The position numbers and the translations under genes are program-made. The notes under the pieces are model-generated. The model worked only from the letters and a program-made list of their open reading frames with translations, was not told where the DNA came from and did not search any database. From Paenibacillus durus (GTDB lineage Bacteria; Bacillota; Bacilli; Paenibacillales; Paenibacillaceae), in contig NZ_CP009288.1 in assembly GCF_000756615.1 (NCBI RefSeq), positions 2,232,001 through 2,296,000 of the forward strand: a stretch of 64,000 nt of DNA, in the 5' to 3' direction. How positions within the stretch are numbered: position 1 is the first letter of the stretch; every line of letters starts with the position of its first letter. This document shows positions 8,237-18,000 of the stretch, one piece after another.

Positions 8237-9061
8237 ATGGAAGAGAAGAAATTAACAAAAAAAGATTTAAACAGTATGTTTTTTCGCTCATGGTTTCTGC
8301 TTGGATCGTTCAACTTTGAACGGATGCAGTCCATCGGCTTCTGCGTCACGCTGATTCCGGCAATCAAACGGTTTTACAGCAAGAAAGAGGATCAAAAAGA
8401 AGCTCTGAAGAGACATCTGGAGTTCTTCAATACACAGCCGTTTATCTCGGCCCCGATTATGGGGGTAACGGCAGCGATGGAAGAGCAGAAGGCCAACGGC
8501 CAGCCCATTGACGACGCTACGATCAGCGGGGTGAAAGTCGGCTTGATGGGTCCCCTTGCCGGTGTGGGCGACCCGATTTACTGGGGAACCTTGCGGCCGG
8601 TTCTGGCGGCGCTCGGCGCATCCATTGCCTTGACCGGCAGCATCGTCGGACCGCTTCTGTTCTTCATTCTCTTTAACGTGTGCCGGCTGGCGACCAAGTG
8701 GTACGGCTTGAAGTACGGTTATGAAAAAGGAACGGAGATTGTGTCCGACATGTCGGGCAACCGGCTGCGCAAGCTTACCGAATCGGCTTCCATATTGGGA
8801 CTATTTGTTATGGGGGCGCTGGTTTCCAAATGGACCAGTATCAACGTGCCGCTGGTCGTTTCCAAATATACGGGTTCGGACGGCAAAGAAGTCATCACTA
8901 CGGTTCAAATGATTCTCGACCAACTGATGCCTGGACTGCTTCCTCTTCTTCTGACCTTCCTGTGCATGAGACTGCTGAAAAAGAAAGTGAACGCCATTGC
9001 GCTTATCTTCGCTTTATTTGCAGTAGGCATTCTCGGATACTGGCTTGGCGTATTGGCATAA
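8237..9061 (+). CDS. PTS mannose/fructose-family EIID (LevG/ManZ-type)
   Basis: A 274-residue EIID. The N-terminal KKDLNSMFFRSWFLLGSFNFERMQ and the central GLMGPLAGVGDPIYWGTLRPV motif are diagnostic for the family. The C-terminal third is strongly hydrophobic and membrane-embedded. It is the last gene of the sigma-54 operon, 30 bases after EIIC and followed by a strong terminator. Confidence 0.94.
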   Translation: MEEKKLTKKDLNSMFFRSWFLLGSFNFERMQSIGFCVTLIPAIKRFYSKKEDQKEALKRHLEFFNTQPFISAPIMGVTAAMEEQKANGQPIDDATISGVKVGLMGPLAGVGDPIYWGTLRPVLAALGASIALTGSIVGPLLFFILFNVCRLATKWYGLKYGYEKGTEIVSDMSGNRLRKLTESASILGLFVMGALVSKWTSINVPLVVSKYTGSDGKEVITTVQMILDQLMPGLLPLLLTFLCMRLLKKKVNAIALIFALFAVGILGYWLGVLA

Positions 9062-9105
9062 TGCGAGTATACTAGCCGCCGGGTTCCATGTGGAACCGTC
9101 CATAA

Positions 9106-9151
9106 GCAGGCCGTTCAAGGATATAACCTTGGGCGGCCTGCTTCATTTTTT
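9106..9151 (+). terminator. Terminator of the PTS operon
   Basis: GCAGGCCG (9106-9113) pairs with CGGCCTGC (9134-9141), with an inner CAAGG/CCTTG and a following ATTTTTT. A small separate palindrome GGTTCCA-TG-TGGAACC lies just before it at 9082-9097. Confidence 0.88.
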
Positions 9152-9297
9152 AGAGGGGCAGAACTCTGCCATAGCATAATTTAGCCGCATTTAGGATGTG
9201 TTTTTTCATGAAATGCCTTAAACTGAAGTTATAAATACAGTACTTGTCAGAGAAATTACCGGAATGAAAGCTGCCTTAGAAGCCGCAGGGAGGAAGT

Positions 9298-9933
9298 ATG
9301 GATAAGCTGCTGGAAATCATACAGGAAGAACTGCTGGAGCATCTGGTCTTGGAGAGCGTGGAACCGGAGGACCCGATCGAGGTTCGAAATGTCCCCGAGC
9401 CATGGATGCTGCTGGGATCGGGAAATTATGCGGCGGTGCTCTGTCATCCCGAATACGATAAATATGCGGTGAAGATATATGCGCCCGGAAGACCCGGCCT
9501 TGCGGAAGAAGTGGAGGTTTACCGGCGTCTTGGAGTTCATCCCGCCTATGCGGAGCTTTACCATGCCGGTCCTGATTTTCTGGTGCTCAAGCGGCTCAGG
9601 GGGATTACCTTCTACGACTGCATGAAGCGGGGCATTCCAATTACCGATCAGGCCATCCATGATATTGATGAGGCCTTGAAATATGCGACTTCACGGGGGC
9701 TTCATCCCCACGATGTTCACGCCAAAAATGTAATGACCGAGGATGGACGCGGCCTGATTGTGGACATCTCGGATTTTCTTAAGCAGGAAGACTGCACGAT
9801 GTGGGATGACTTTAAGACAGCTTATACCCGCCTGTACAGGCCGATCGCTTCCCATTGGCTGTTTCCGGTGCCCCGCCCTGTCCTGGAAATGGTGAGGAAA
9901 GGTTACCGGCTGTGGAGGCGCAGACGGAGCTGA
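9298..9933 (+). CDS. Small protein-kinase-like protein
   Basis: A 211-residue soluble protein with the kinase fold stripped to essentials. LGSGNYAAVLCHPEYDKYAVKIY gives a glycine loop and lysine, GLHPHDVHAKNVM is an HxD-type catalytic loop, and LIVDISDF stands where DFG would be. It resembles small bacterial Ser/Thr kinase-like proteins such as Bacillus YrzF by motif layout; this is pattern recognition, not a search. It is monocistronic, with GGGAGG before the ATG. The partner and substrate are unknown. A phosphotransferase acting on a small molecule is an alternative. Confidence 0.7.
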   Translation: MDKLLEIIQEELLEHLVLESVEPEDPIEVRNVPEPWMLLGSGNYAAVLCHPEYDKYAVKIYAPGRPGLAEEVEVYRRLGVHPAYAELYHAGPDFLVLKRLRGITFYDCMKRGIPITDQAIHDIDEALKYATSRGLHPHDVHAKNVMTEDGRGLIVDISDFLKQEDCTMWDDFKTAYTRLYRPIASHWLFPVPRPVLEMVRKGYRLWRRRRS

Positions 9934-10151
9934 TGAACCGTAGGGCAGACTGATTCTTCGGATAATTGGAGCAGCCGGGTAATGACGGGCCGAATAATTA
10001 GACGCACTTTTTTGTATTAAATTGGCAATACGGAACGGACGTTTTGGATAAATAGGACCCGGCCCGGCATTTCCATGTATAAAAAGGGTAAATGTGAAGT
10101 ATACCGTTTAGGTAGAATATAACGAGCTGCCTCAAAAAAGGAGATGCGGAA

Positions 10152-11078
10152 ATGATTGTTACTTTGACCGTTAACCCAAGCGTGGACGCCAGCACAGCAA
10201 TAAAGCAGGTGGTTCCCGACCATAAACTCCGCTGCCGTGAAGCGACCTATCAACCCGGAGGAGGAGGGGTTAACGTCTCCAGAGCCATCCACAGATTGGG
10301 CGGTAAGGCCCTGGCTCTGTACACATCGGGAGGATTGCACGGGCAGCTGATTCATCAAATGCTGGAGCAAGAGGGCGTCGAGCATCAGTCCATTCCGATT
10401 TCAGGACAAACGAGAGAGAATCTCATTGTTCTGGAGGAGTCGACCGGGCAGCAGTTTCGATTCGATATGCCGGGTCCGGCATTTGGCGAGGAAGACCGGC
10501 AGCGGTGTCTGGATCAATTAAATCAACTCAAGACCAAGCCGGATTATCTGGTCTTAAGCGGCAGTCTGCCCCCCGGATGCCCGGCAGATTACTATGCGCA
10601 GATCATCAATTCTGTCAAGGATTGGAACTGCCGGGTAATCGTGGATACGTCGGGTGAAGCTCTTCAGCGGGCAGCCGATGCGGGCGTGTATCTGCTAAAG
10701 CCCAATGCCCGCGAGCTGGAAGAGTTGACCGGAATGACTCTTTCGGGCGACGGCGATGTGAAGGCTGCGGCGGAGAAGCTCATTGCGGAAGGCCGGACTG
10801 AAGCGGTTATCGTTTCGCTGGGAGCGAAGGGCGCCTTTATGATTTCCAAGGAAGGAGCCGAGCATATTACCGCTCCCCAAGTACCTGTTGTCAGCGTTGT
10901 AGGCGCGGGTGACAGCCTGGTAGCCGGAGTCATCTATCGGTTGGAGCAGGGAGGGACGCTGGCGGAATCCGTCCGCTTCGGCATTGCCGCCGGAGCGGCC
11001 GCGGTCATGAATCCTGAGCGGGAACTGTGTAAGCGGGAGGATACCGAAAGGCTGTTTAAGAGCATGATGCAGGATTAG
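10152..11078 (+). CDS. pfkB: PfkB-family phosphofructokinase (6-phosphofructokinase II-like)
   Basis: A 308-residue ribokinase-fold sugar kinase. The N-terminal KLRC...QPGGGGVNVSRAIHRLGG and the C-terminal catalytic motif VVGAGDSLVAGVIYRL...ELC resemble E. coli Pfk-2 (PfkB) more closely than FruK or LacC. It would phosphorylate fructose 6-phosphate (or fructose 1-phosphate) to fructose 1,6-bisphosphate. That fits directly after a fructose/mannose PTS, although it has its own upstream region. The start ATG is preceded by AAAAAAGGAGATG. The choice between 6- and 1-phosphofructokinase is not certain. Confidence 0.85.
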   Translation: MIVTLTVNPSVDASTAIKQVVPDHKLRCREATYQPGGGGVNVSRAIHRLGGKALALYTSGGLHGQLIHQMLEQEGVEHQSIPISGQTRENLIVLEESTGQQFRFDMPGPAFGEEDRQRCLDQLNQLKTKPDYLVLSGSLPPGCPADYYAQIINSVKDWNCRVIVDTSGEALQRAADAGVYLLKPNARELEELTGMTLSGDGDVKAAAEKLIAEGRTEAVIVSLGAKGAFMISKEGAEHITAPQVPVVSVVGAGDSLVAGVIYRLEQGGTLAESVRFGIAAGAAAVMNPERELCKREDTERLFKSMMQD

Positions 11079-11191
11079 GTGACTTTGCCGGGAGATTGGA
11101 GCCGCTGGCTATGGATGGGCTTCACTATAATCTGCAGGTAGGAGTAAGCATGAGCAGGAAAAGCTCCCCTTTATTTTAAGTAAAAAGAGCG

Positions 11192-11247
11192 TCGCAGTAG
11201 TATAAACGGGAAAAACTCCGGCTTATACTCTGCGATTTCTTTGTTTT
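11192..11247 (+). terminator. Terminator after the phosphofructokinase gene
   Basis: TCGCAGTAGTATAA (11192-11205) pairs with TTATACTCTGCGA (11223-11235), with one bulge, and a T-rich tract follows. It lies 114 bases past the pfkB stop. Confidence 0.75.
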
Positions 11248-11377
11248 CGGCAAAAAACCAGATTTATAGGGAGGAATTCCCTTTCAGGCTTGGCATTGGT
11301 TCTTTTCGACAAAATTAAGATGGAGGAATTCCGTTTCATTTGAAGCCCGGGCCCGCTGGCCGCGCACCCTAAACCGG
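11248..11377 (+). repeat. Gene-free segment with duplicated GGAGGAATTCC motif
   Basis: GGAGGAATTCC followed by CTTTCA or GTTTCA occurs at 11270-11286 and 11322-11338, 52 bp apart. The segment lies between two Rho-independent terminators and has no reading frame. It could be a short non-coding transcript or repeat debris. Confidence 0.35.
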
Positions 11378-11418
11378 AGCTGTCCCTGAGTATGCAAATT
11401 TACGGGACAGCTTTTTTG
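11378..11418 (+). terminator. Second Rho-independent terminator before ugpA
   Basis: AGCTGTCCC (11378-11386) pairs perfectly with GGGACAGCT (11404-11412), followed by a run of T. There is no annotated gene between it and the preceding terminator. Confidence 0.85.
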
Positions 11419-11432
11419 TGTTTTTCATTCAG

Positions 11433-11503
11433 TTAACAGTTTTACTAAAGTTTTACCTTAGCCAGAATTTCCCGGCGTTTTCGTTTTACATTCAAGTCTT
11501 ACA
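11433..11503 (+). promoter_or_regulatory. Candidate PhoP (Pho box) repeats upstream of ugpAEB
   Basis: TTAACA (11433), TTTTAC (11440), TTTTAC (11451), TTTTACA (11484) and TCTTACA (11497) lie in the same orientation. The second and third are 11 bp apart and the fourth 33 bp further on. PhoP boxes in Bacillus are TT(A/C/T)ACA repeats at 11-bp spacing. Glycerol-phosphate uptake genes are classical Pho targets, so the context agrees. Binding is inferred. Confidence 0.45.
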
Positions 11504-11554
11504 CTTGCAGAGGATTGTACAAGAGCAGATTTCAACAAAAAGGAGGCATTCGCC

Positions 11555-12517
11555 ATGAGCGAGCTTGATAATCGTTGGAGCCTTCCTGCCGGAGCAAGCA
11601 GAGCTTCAGCGGGAAGAGGCCTGCGTACAGTTTCGTTAAAGAGGCTGAAAGTACGGGAAAATATGCTTGCGTATGCTTTTCTCGCACCTTCTCTGCTGCT
11701 GTTTGGGGTGTTTATGTTCTATCCGCTGCTGCGGTCGGTGTATCTCAGTCTGTACAGCACGGACCCGGCGGGAAGAGTGGCCTCCTTTGTCGGAGCCGAG
11801 AATTTCACGGCATTGTTTTCCTCCGGCCTGTTCCTGGATGGCATTCGCGTTACCGTGCTGTTCGCGCTTCTTACGGTACCGGCAGGGATGCTGCTCGCTC
11901 TTGTGCTTGCGGCGCTTACTCATAATCTTCTGAGGGGCAAACGGCTGTTCCAATTCGCGTTTTCGCTTCCGATGGTGCTTTCCGTCGGTTCCGCGGCCGT
12001 CATCTGGAAGTTTCTGTTTCATCCGTCGCTGGGCATGCTGAACTACGGACTGGAGCTGGCCGGTTTTGCACCGGTTCCCTGGCTGACCAGCCCGAAGTGG
12101 GCGCTCTTCTCCATCTCGCTCATGACCGTCTGGATGAATCTTGGCTTTAATTACATTGTGATTTCCAGCGGCATGCAGGGCATTCCGGATGACATGTACG
12201 AGAGCGCCAAGATCGGCGGTGCGGGCCCGGTGGCGATGTTCCGCCAAATTACGATTCCTCTCCTATCTCCGACGCTGTTCTTCGTTCTGGTCGTATCGAT
12301 CATCAGCGCCTTTCAATCGTTCGGACAGATTAATATTTTGACTCAGGGCGGTCCGATGGACAGCACGAATGTCTTCGTCTATTCCATTTACCGGGAGGCC
12401 TTCGTGAATTTCCGGTTCGGAACCGGCAGCGCGCAGGCGTTGTTGCTGTTCGTGGTCATCATGCTCCTTACCCTGATTCAGTTCAAATGGATCGAAAGGA
12501 AGGTGCATTATCAATGA
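11555..12517 (+). CDS. ugpA: Glycerol-3-phosphate-type ABC permease (UgpA-like)
   Basis: A 320-residue inner-membrane permease with about six transmembrane segments. The EAA loop is ESAKIGGAGPVAMFRQITIPLLSP. The C-terminal end, YSIYREAFVNFRFGTGSAQ...QFKWIERKVHYQ, closely parallels E. coli UgpA. With UgpE it forms the channel for a binding-protein-dependent importer. No ATPase is encoded here, so a shared UgpC/MsmX-type ATPase elsewhere is implied. AGGAGG precedes the ATG, and the stop overlaps the ugpE start by four bases (ATGA). Confidence 0.85.
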   Translation: MSELDNRWSLPAGASRASAGRGLRTVSLKRLKVRENMLAYAFLAPSLLLFGVFMFYPLLRSVYLSLYSTDPAGRVASFVGAENFTALFSSGLFLDGIRVTVLFALLTVPAGMLLALVLAALTHNLLRGKRLFQFAFSLPMVLSVGSAAVIWKFLFHPSLGMLNYGLELAGFAPVPWLTSPKWALFSISLMTVWMNLGFNYIVISSGMQGIPDDMYESAKIGGAGPVAMFRQITIPLLSPTLFFVLVVSIISAFQSFGQINILTQGGPMDSTNVFVYSIYREAFVNFRFGTGSAQALLLFVVIMLLTLIQFKWIERKVHYQ

Positions 12518-13338
12518 AAAAGCATATTGCCGGACAAGCCGCCGTCTATCTCATCCTTATCTTGGCAGCCGTATTCGCGCTGTATCCGGTCGTGTACAGC
12601 TTCTTTCTGTCTGTGATGACGCCGGAGGAAGCGAGCGCCTTTCCGCCGTCCATTGTTCCGCATTCGTTCAATCCGGCAAATTTCATCGACGTATTCGGAA
12701 TTGTGCCGATCGCGGCCTTCATCGGAAATACGTTTCTTGTCTCAGGCATTGTTATGATCGGCCAACTCATTACGGCAAGCCTTGCGGCTTATGCATTTGC
12801 CAAAATGGACTTTAAGGGCAAGGGCTTCATTTTCAGCCTGTTTGTCGCTTCGATGATGGTTCCCTGGGAAGTGACGATGATCCCGAATTATTTGACGGTC
12901 CGCAGCCTGAACTGGCTTGATACGTATCAGGGCCTGACGGTTCCTTTTCTGGCGACGGCGTTCGGCACCTTCCTGCTGCGCCAGTTCTTCCTCCAGCTCC
13001 CGAAGGAGCTGTTCGAGGCGGCGAGGATGGATGGCTGCGGGCATATCCGCTATTTTCTGCTGCATGTGCTGCCGCTGTCCCGGCCTGCGATCGGCACCCT
13101 GGCTGTCTATTCCTTTTTAAATACGTATAACTCCTATTTATGGCCGCTGCTGATTACGAACAGTGAAATGATGCGGACGGTGCAGATCGGCATTTCCATG
13201 CTGGAATTTCAAGAATCGACGTCGTGGAATCTGGTGTTTGCCGGAATTTCGCTCGTAATTTTGCCTTCACTGCTGCTGCTTGTATTCGGGCTGAAGCAGC
13301 TGGTGCGGGGCATGGCGGCGGGAGCGCTGAAGGGCTAG
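12514..13338 (+). CDS. ugpE: Glycerol-3-phosphate-type ABC permease (UgpE-like)
   Basis: A 274-residue permease. The hydrophobic segments begin at AAVYLILILAAVFALYPV, and the EAA loop is EAARMDGCGHIRYFLLHVLPLSRPA. The ATG at 12514 overlaps the ugpA stop and has AAGGAAGG upstream, so an upstream in-frame ATG at 12487 was rejected. It pairs with UgpA in the transporter. Confidence 0.85.
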   Translation: MKKHIAGQAAVYLILILAAVFALYPVVYSFFLSVMTPEEASAFPPSIVPHSFNPANFIDVFGIVPIAAFIGNTFLVSGIVMIGQLITASLAAYAFAKMDFKGKGFIFSLFVASMMVPWEVTMIPNYLTVRSLNWLDTYQGLTVPFLATAFGTFLLRQFFLQLPKELFEAARMDGCGHIRYFLLHVLPLSRPAIGTLAVYSFLNTYNSYLWPLLITNSEMMRTVQIGISMLEFQESTSWNLVFAGISLVILPSLLLLVFGLKQLVRGMAAGALKG

Positions 13339-13429
13339 AAGACACGGGCCAATGGAAGAAATCAGCTGCTTGATGCAGATGATCTATAGATTCACAAAGA
13401 GGGATTACCGAAAAGGAGAGGTTAAGACA

Positions 13430-14845
13430 ATGAAAAGGTTTGGCTTTAGAAGATTTCGTTTCAGACGCGGCATGATTCTTGTGCTCGCCATGTTTATGGT
13501 GATTTTGGCAGGCTGCGGAGGGAATTCAGGCGCTAACGCAAACACTGAAGCTACCAATACATCGTCTAACAACGCATCAAGCAGCGATAAAGGCACGGCT
13601 AGCACCGCAGCGGCACCGGTGAAAATCACTTGGTGGCACTCCATGTCCGGCACCGGCGAGAAGGCAATCAACAAGATTGTAACCGACTTTAACGCCAGCC
13701 ATCCTGACATTCAGGTTGAAGCGGTCTATCAGGGAAAATACGACGAGAGCTTGAACAAGCTGAAGGCTTCGCTCGGTTCTAATAGCGGTCCGGATCTGAT
13801 GCAGGTGTATGAGATCGGCAGCAAATTTATGATTGACTCCAAGATGATTACTCCTGTACAGAAGTTTATCGACGAGGATAAATTTGACTTGTCTTCCCTT
13901 GAACCGAACATCATCCGTTACTATACGATTGGCGGTCAACTGAACGCGATGCCGTTCAATACGTCCAATCCAATCCTCTACTATAACAAAGACGCATTTA
14001 AAGCGGCTGGACTCGATCCCGAGAATCCGCCCAAGACCTTTGAAGAATATGAGGCGGCTGCCAAAGCGCTCAGCAAGAACGGCAAGCCGGGGGCAGCGAT
14101 CGCGATTTACGGATGGTTCATGGAGCAGCTGTTCGCCAATCAGAATGCCGAGTATGTGAACGGAGGCAATGGCCGTGATCAGGCTGCAACGGAATCGCTG
14201 CTTGCTTCGGACGCTGGTGTGAAGACACTGGAGTGGTGGAAGAAGATGGTGGACGAAAAGGCCGTTGCCAACCTTGGACGTGATACGGACGATACGGACA
14301 GCGCATTTGCCGCCGGACAAGTGGCGATGACCCTGAATTCGACGGCCGCTCTGCGGAAGATGGTGGATGCGGTAGGAGGCAAGTTCGAAGTGGGAACCGG
14401 CTTTCTGCCGAGACCGGAAGACGTTAAAGAAGGCGGCGTGGTTGTAGGCGGAGCCAGTCTGTACATTATGAACAACAAGCCGGAGGAGGAGCAGAAAGCG
14501 GCTTGGGAACTTATCAAGTACGTAGCTTCCCCGGAAGTTCAGGCGGAATGGAGCGTAAGCACCGGCTACTTCCCGATCACGAAGGCAGCATACGATCAGC
14601 AGGTCTTGAAAGACAACATGGCCAAATACCCGCAGTTCCAGACTGCCGTTGATCAGCTTCATGCTTCAAGCGCCTCGAATGCTACATCAGGTGCGGTTAT
14701 GGGTATTTTCCCGGAAGCGCGCCAGATCGTGGAAGGCGCAATCGAGGAGGCGCTGAACGGGAAGAAGGAGCCGAAGAAGGCGCTTGAGGATGCTGCAGCG
14801 CAGATCACCGACAAACTGAAGCAGTATAACGCGACGGTAAAATAA
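13430..14845 (+). CDS. ugpB: Glycerol-3-phosphate-type solute-binding lipoprotein (UgpB-like)
   Basis: A 471-residue extracytoplasmic binding protein. Basic residues and a hydrophobic stretch end in the lipobox VILAGC, so it is lipid-anchored outside the membrane. A Ser/Thr/Asn-rich linker follows, then the type-1 binding-protein fold (ITWWHSMSGTGEKAINKIVTDFN). The C-terminal SGAVMGIFPEARQIVE resembles UgpB proteins. The gene order permease-permease-binding protein is unusual but seen in ugp sets. The ATG is preceded by AAAAGGAGAGG; an upstream in-frame ATG at 13352 lacks a site. Glycerol 3-phosphate or a glycerophosphodiester is the likely ligand. Confidence 0.85.
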   Translation: MKRFGFRRFRFRRGMILVLAMFMVILAGCGGNSGANANTEATNTSSNNASSSDKGTASTAAAPVKITWWHSMSGTGEKAINKIVTDFNASHPDIQVEAVYQGKYDESLNKLKASLGSNSGPDLMQVYEIGSKFMIDSKMITPVQKFIDEDKFDLSSLEPNIIRYYTIGGQLNAMPFNTSNPILYYNKDAFKAAGLDPENPPKTFEEYEAAAKALSKNGKPGAAIAIYGWFMEQLFANQNAEYVNGGNGRDQAATESLLASDAGVKTLEWWKKMVDEKAVANLGRDTDDTDSAFAAGQVAMTLNSTAALRKMVDAVGGKFEVGTGFLPRPEDVKEGGVVVGGASLYIMNNKPEEEQKAAWELIKYVASPEVQAEWSVSTGYFPITKAAYDQQVLKDNMAKYPQFQTAVDQLHASSASNATSGAVMGIFPEARQIVEGAIEEALNGKKEPKKALEDAAAQITDKLKQYNATVK

Positions 14846-14863
14846 TATTTGGCTATAAGATTT

Positions 14864-14913
14864 GGCCGCCAGGCTGCCTGATTAGGCGCTGGGCGGCCAT
14901 TTGTTATTTTTTT
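14864..14913 (+). terminator. Terminator of ugpAEB
   Basis: GGCCGCC (14864-14870) pairs with GGGCGGCC (14891-14898), with an inner GCCT/AGGC pair, followed by TTGTTATTTTTTT. Confidence 0.88.
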
Positions 14914-15051
14914 GTGAAGAGGAGAGGATTAATATTTCTATGTAAGCGCATCCGCGCGGCGGTTGATCTAATTATTTTGTTGGATTATGTCGAAGAAAGA
15001 AATGAGGGAGTCTATCTCAAACTGGGGGCTCTGAAGGGAGGTATACGATTC

Positions 15052-18000
15052 GTGGCTTCCATACATAGTATTGTTTACGTAGTGATTCTCATAATGGCTT
15101 TTTTTATTGTACTCCTGTATGTAAAACAGATTAAAGACGCCAAAAAAATGCTGGAGACCGAAAAGAAGTACAATGAACAATTGCGCCTGTATCTGAACGT
15201 CATCGAGCAATCACCGCTTTCCATCATTATCACCGATACGCACAGCCAGATTGAATACATCAATCCTTATTTTACGAAGATAACCGGATACACCATGGAA
15301 GAGGCGGTCGGCCAAACGCCGCGTATTCTTAAGTCGGAAGATACGGCGCCGGAAACCTATTGGGAGATGTGGAGAACAATCAGCAAGGGCGACAACTGGC
15401 AGGGGGAATTTATCAACAAGAAAAAGAACGGAGAGAAGTACACGGAAGCCGTCATCATCTCCTCAATCAAGGACGATCACCAGAAGATCACTCATTATGT
15501 AGGCATCAAAGAGAATGTATCCGAATATAAACGCATAAAAAAAGAGCTTCTGGACCAGCTTTACTTTACGTCCCAGCTTATCGACACTTTGCCCCATCCG
15601 TTATTTTATTTGGATGTAGAGGGTTATTTCCTTGGCTGCAATGCCGCCTACGAGCAGGCATTCAATGTGAAGCGGCTGGAATTGACCGGTCTGCATACGA
15701 AGGACTTGGCGCATTTGCCCCGAACAAGCTATGAAGAGCTGGATGAGATGAGAAGAGAAGTGACCGGAAATGGCAGACCCGCTCAAAGGCAGCTTAAGAG
15801 GCATTTTGCCGACGGCAAAGAGCATGATATTCTTTATTCTCTGTCGGCTTATCATTTGTCAGATGGCACCGAGGGCGGGTATTTAGGCATCATGATGGAT
15901 ATCACCGATCTGAAGATTAAGGAAAAGGAGCTTCTGGAGAGCCGGAATTTTCTGGATATCATCATTAATCATATCCCTGTGATGGTCTATGTTAAAGATG
16001 CGGAAGACTTGAAGATCTATAAAGCGAATCAGGCCTGCGCCGATTTCCTGGAACGTTCCCCCGAGGAAATAAATGGATTGGGCAATGCCGATCTGTTCCC
16101 TCCGGAGGTAGCCAGGAAGCAGAGCGCTACGGACCGAAAAGTCCTGGAGAGCGGACAGACCGTAAGCGAGATTGAAATTTTACCGGGTGACAGCGAGCAG
16201 GGTACGCTCCGTTATGTCCAGACCTCGAAGCTGCCCATTATGGACGCTGATGGTAATGCCCTCTTTCTTCTGGGCGTTTCCGAGGACATTACCGGGCTGA
16301 AGCAAAAGGAAAGCGAGCTTACTCAAGCTCTGTACATGGCGGAAGAGGCGACAGCCGCCAAATCCGAGTTTTTGGCCAATATGAGCCATGAAATTCGTAC
16401 CCCGATGAACGCCATTATCGGACTGGCCCATCTGGCGCTCAAGACCGAACTCAGTCCGAAGCAGAGAGACTATTTGTCCAAAATACATAATGCCGGAACA
16501 TCTCTGCTTGGCATTGTTAACGAGATCCTTGATTTTTCCAAGGTGGAATCCGGAAAGCTCGAACTGGAGGTTACGGAATTCGAACTCCCGGAAGTGATCA
16601 CGGACGCCGTTGCCATGTCGAGCCAATCCGCATCCGACAAAGGCCTGGAGCTGATGTATTACACACCGGCCGATGTTCCGGTTAATCTGACCGGCGATCC
16701 GCTTCGCCTTCAGCAGGTTCTGACCAATCTGGTAAGCAATGCGGTGAAATTTACGGAGAAGGGCGAAGTTGTCGTCCGGGTCGAGCAGGTCCGCCGTGTA
16801 CACAACAGGATTAAGCTGAAATTCAGCGTGCGTGATACGGGGATCGGCCTTAGTAAAGAAGCGGAAGCAAGACTCTTTCAGGCGTTCACGCAGGCGGACA
16901 ACTCCACCACACGCAAATTCGGCGGAACCGGGCTCGGACTTGCCATCAGCCGCAAGCTGGTCGAGATGATGGGAGGGAACCTGTGGGCGGAGAGCAAGGC
17001 GGGCGTGGGGAGCACCTTTGCGTTTACGGCATGGTTCGGCGTCAGCAAGGCAAACAGCTCCGCAGCAAGGGAGATGCCCAAGGAAATGAGATCGCTTCGG
17101 ATGCTTGTCGTTGACGATAATCAGGCCGCAAGAGAGCTTCTGGTCAAAAATCTGCAGGATTTCAATTGCAGCGCATCCGCCGTATCATCCGGAGAAGAAG
17201 CGATTCATGCTCTTGAAGCAGCGGATGAGAATGAACCATATGATCTCGTATTTTTGGATTGGGAGATTGAGGGCGAATATGGACTTGACACCGCCAGGAG
17301 GATAAAAAAACACGCAACGCTTAAATCCATTCCCGCGGTTATTCTCGTTACGGCTTTTGGGAAGGACGTTTATTTAAAAGAGGCCGATGCCGCGGATTTG
17401 GACGATGTACTGGTCAAGCCCGTTAATCAATCCCTGCTGTACGACACCATTATCAACCTGTTCGCACCGCACAATGGGGAACTGCCTCTCCCCTCAGGTG
17501 TGAATGAGAAAGATTATAAGCTAGCGGGTCTAAGGGCCCTGCTGGCCGAGGATAATGAGATCAATCAGCAAATCGCCGTTGAACTGCTGAGAAGTCAGGG
17601 AATTGAGACGGAGATCGCTTCAAACGGAGCGGAGGCTGTCCGGATGATCGGGGAACGGCCGGAACCCTATTTCCAACTGGTGCTGATGGATATGCAAATG
17701 CCGGTAATGGACGGATTTGAAGCTGCGCGAAGAATTCGGGAGAAGGGTTCGGAGCTGCCAATCATCGCCATGACTGCCCGTACGATGCCGGAAGAAAGGG
17801 AGAAATGCCTGGCGGCAGGCATGAACGATCATGTATCCAAGCCGATCGACCCCGATATTCTGTTCAGCATAATCGATAAATGGACGCCAGGCGATGTGAA
17901 AAGCAAGCTTACGCAGGCGGTTAGCGGAGGTGCCGGGCAAGAGGAAAACATCGCGGCGCCGTCCTTCCCGCACATCCATGGAATCGATACAGTGAACAGC

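Noticed and set aside
13577..14662. A 361-codon open frame antisense to ugpB.
   Set aside because: No start signal or motif; a shadow of a strongly biased real gene.
14914..15051. GTG at 14914 as start of the hybrid kinase.
   Set aside because: It overlaps the end of the ugp terminator and has no Shine-Dalgarno, while GTG 15052 has GGGAGG at a proper distance and starts the membrane segment.
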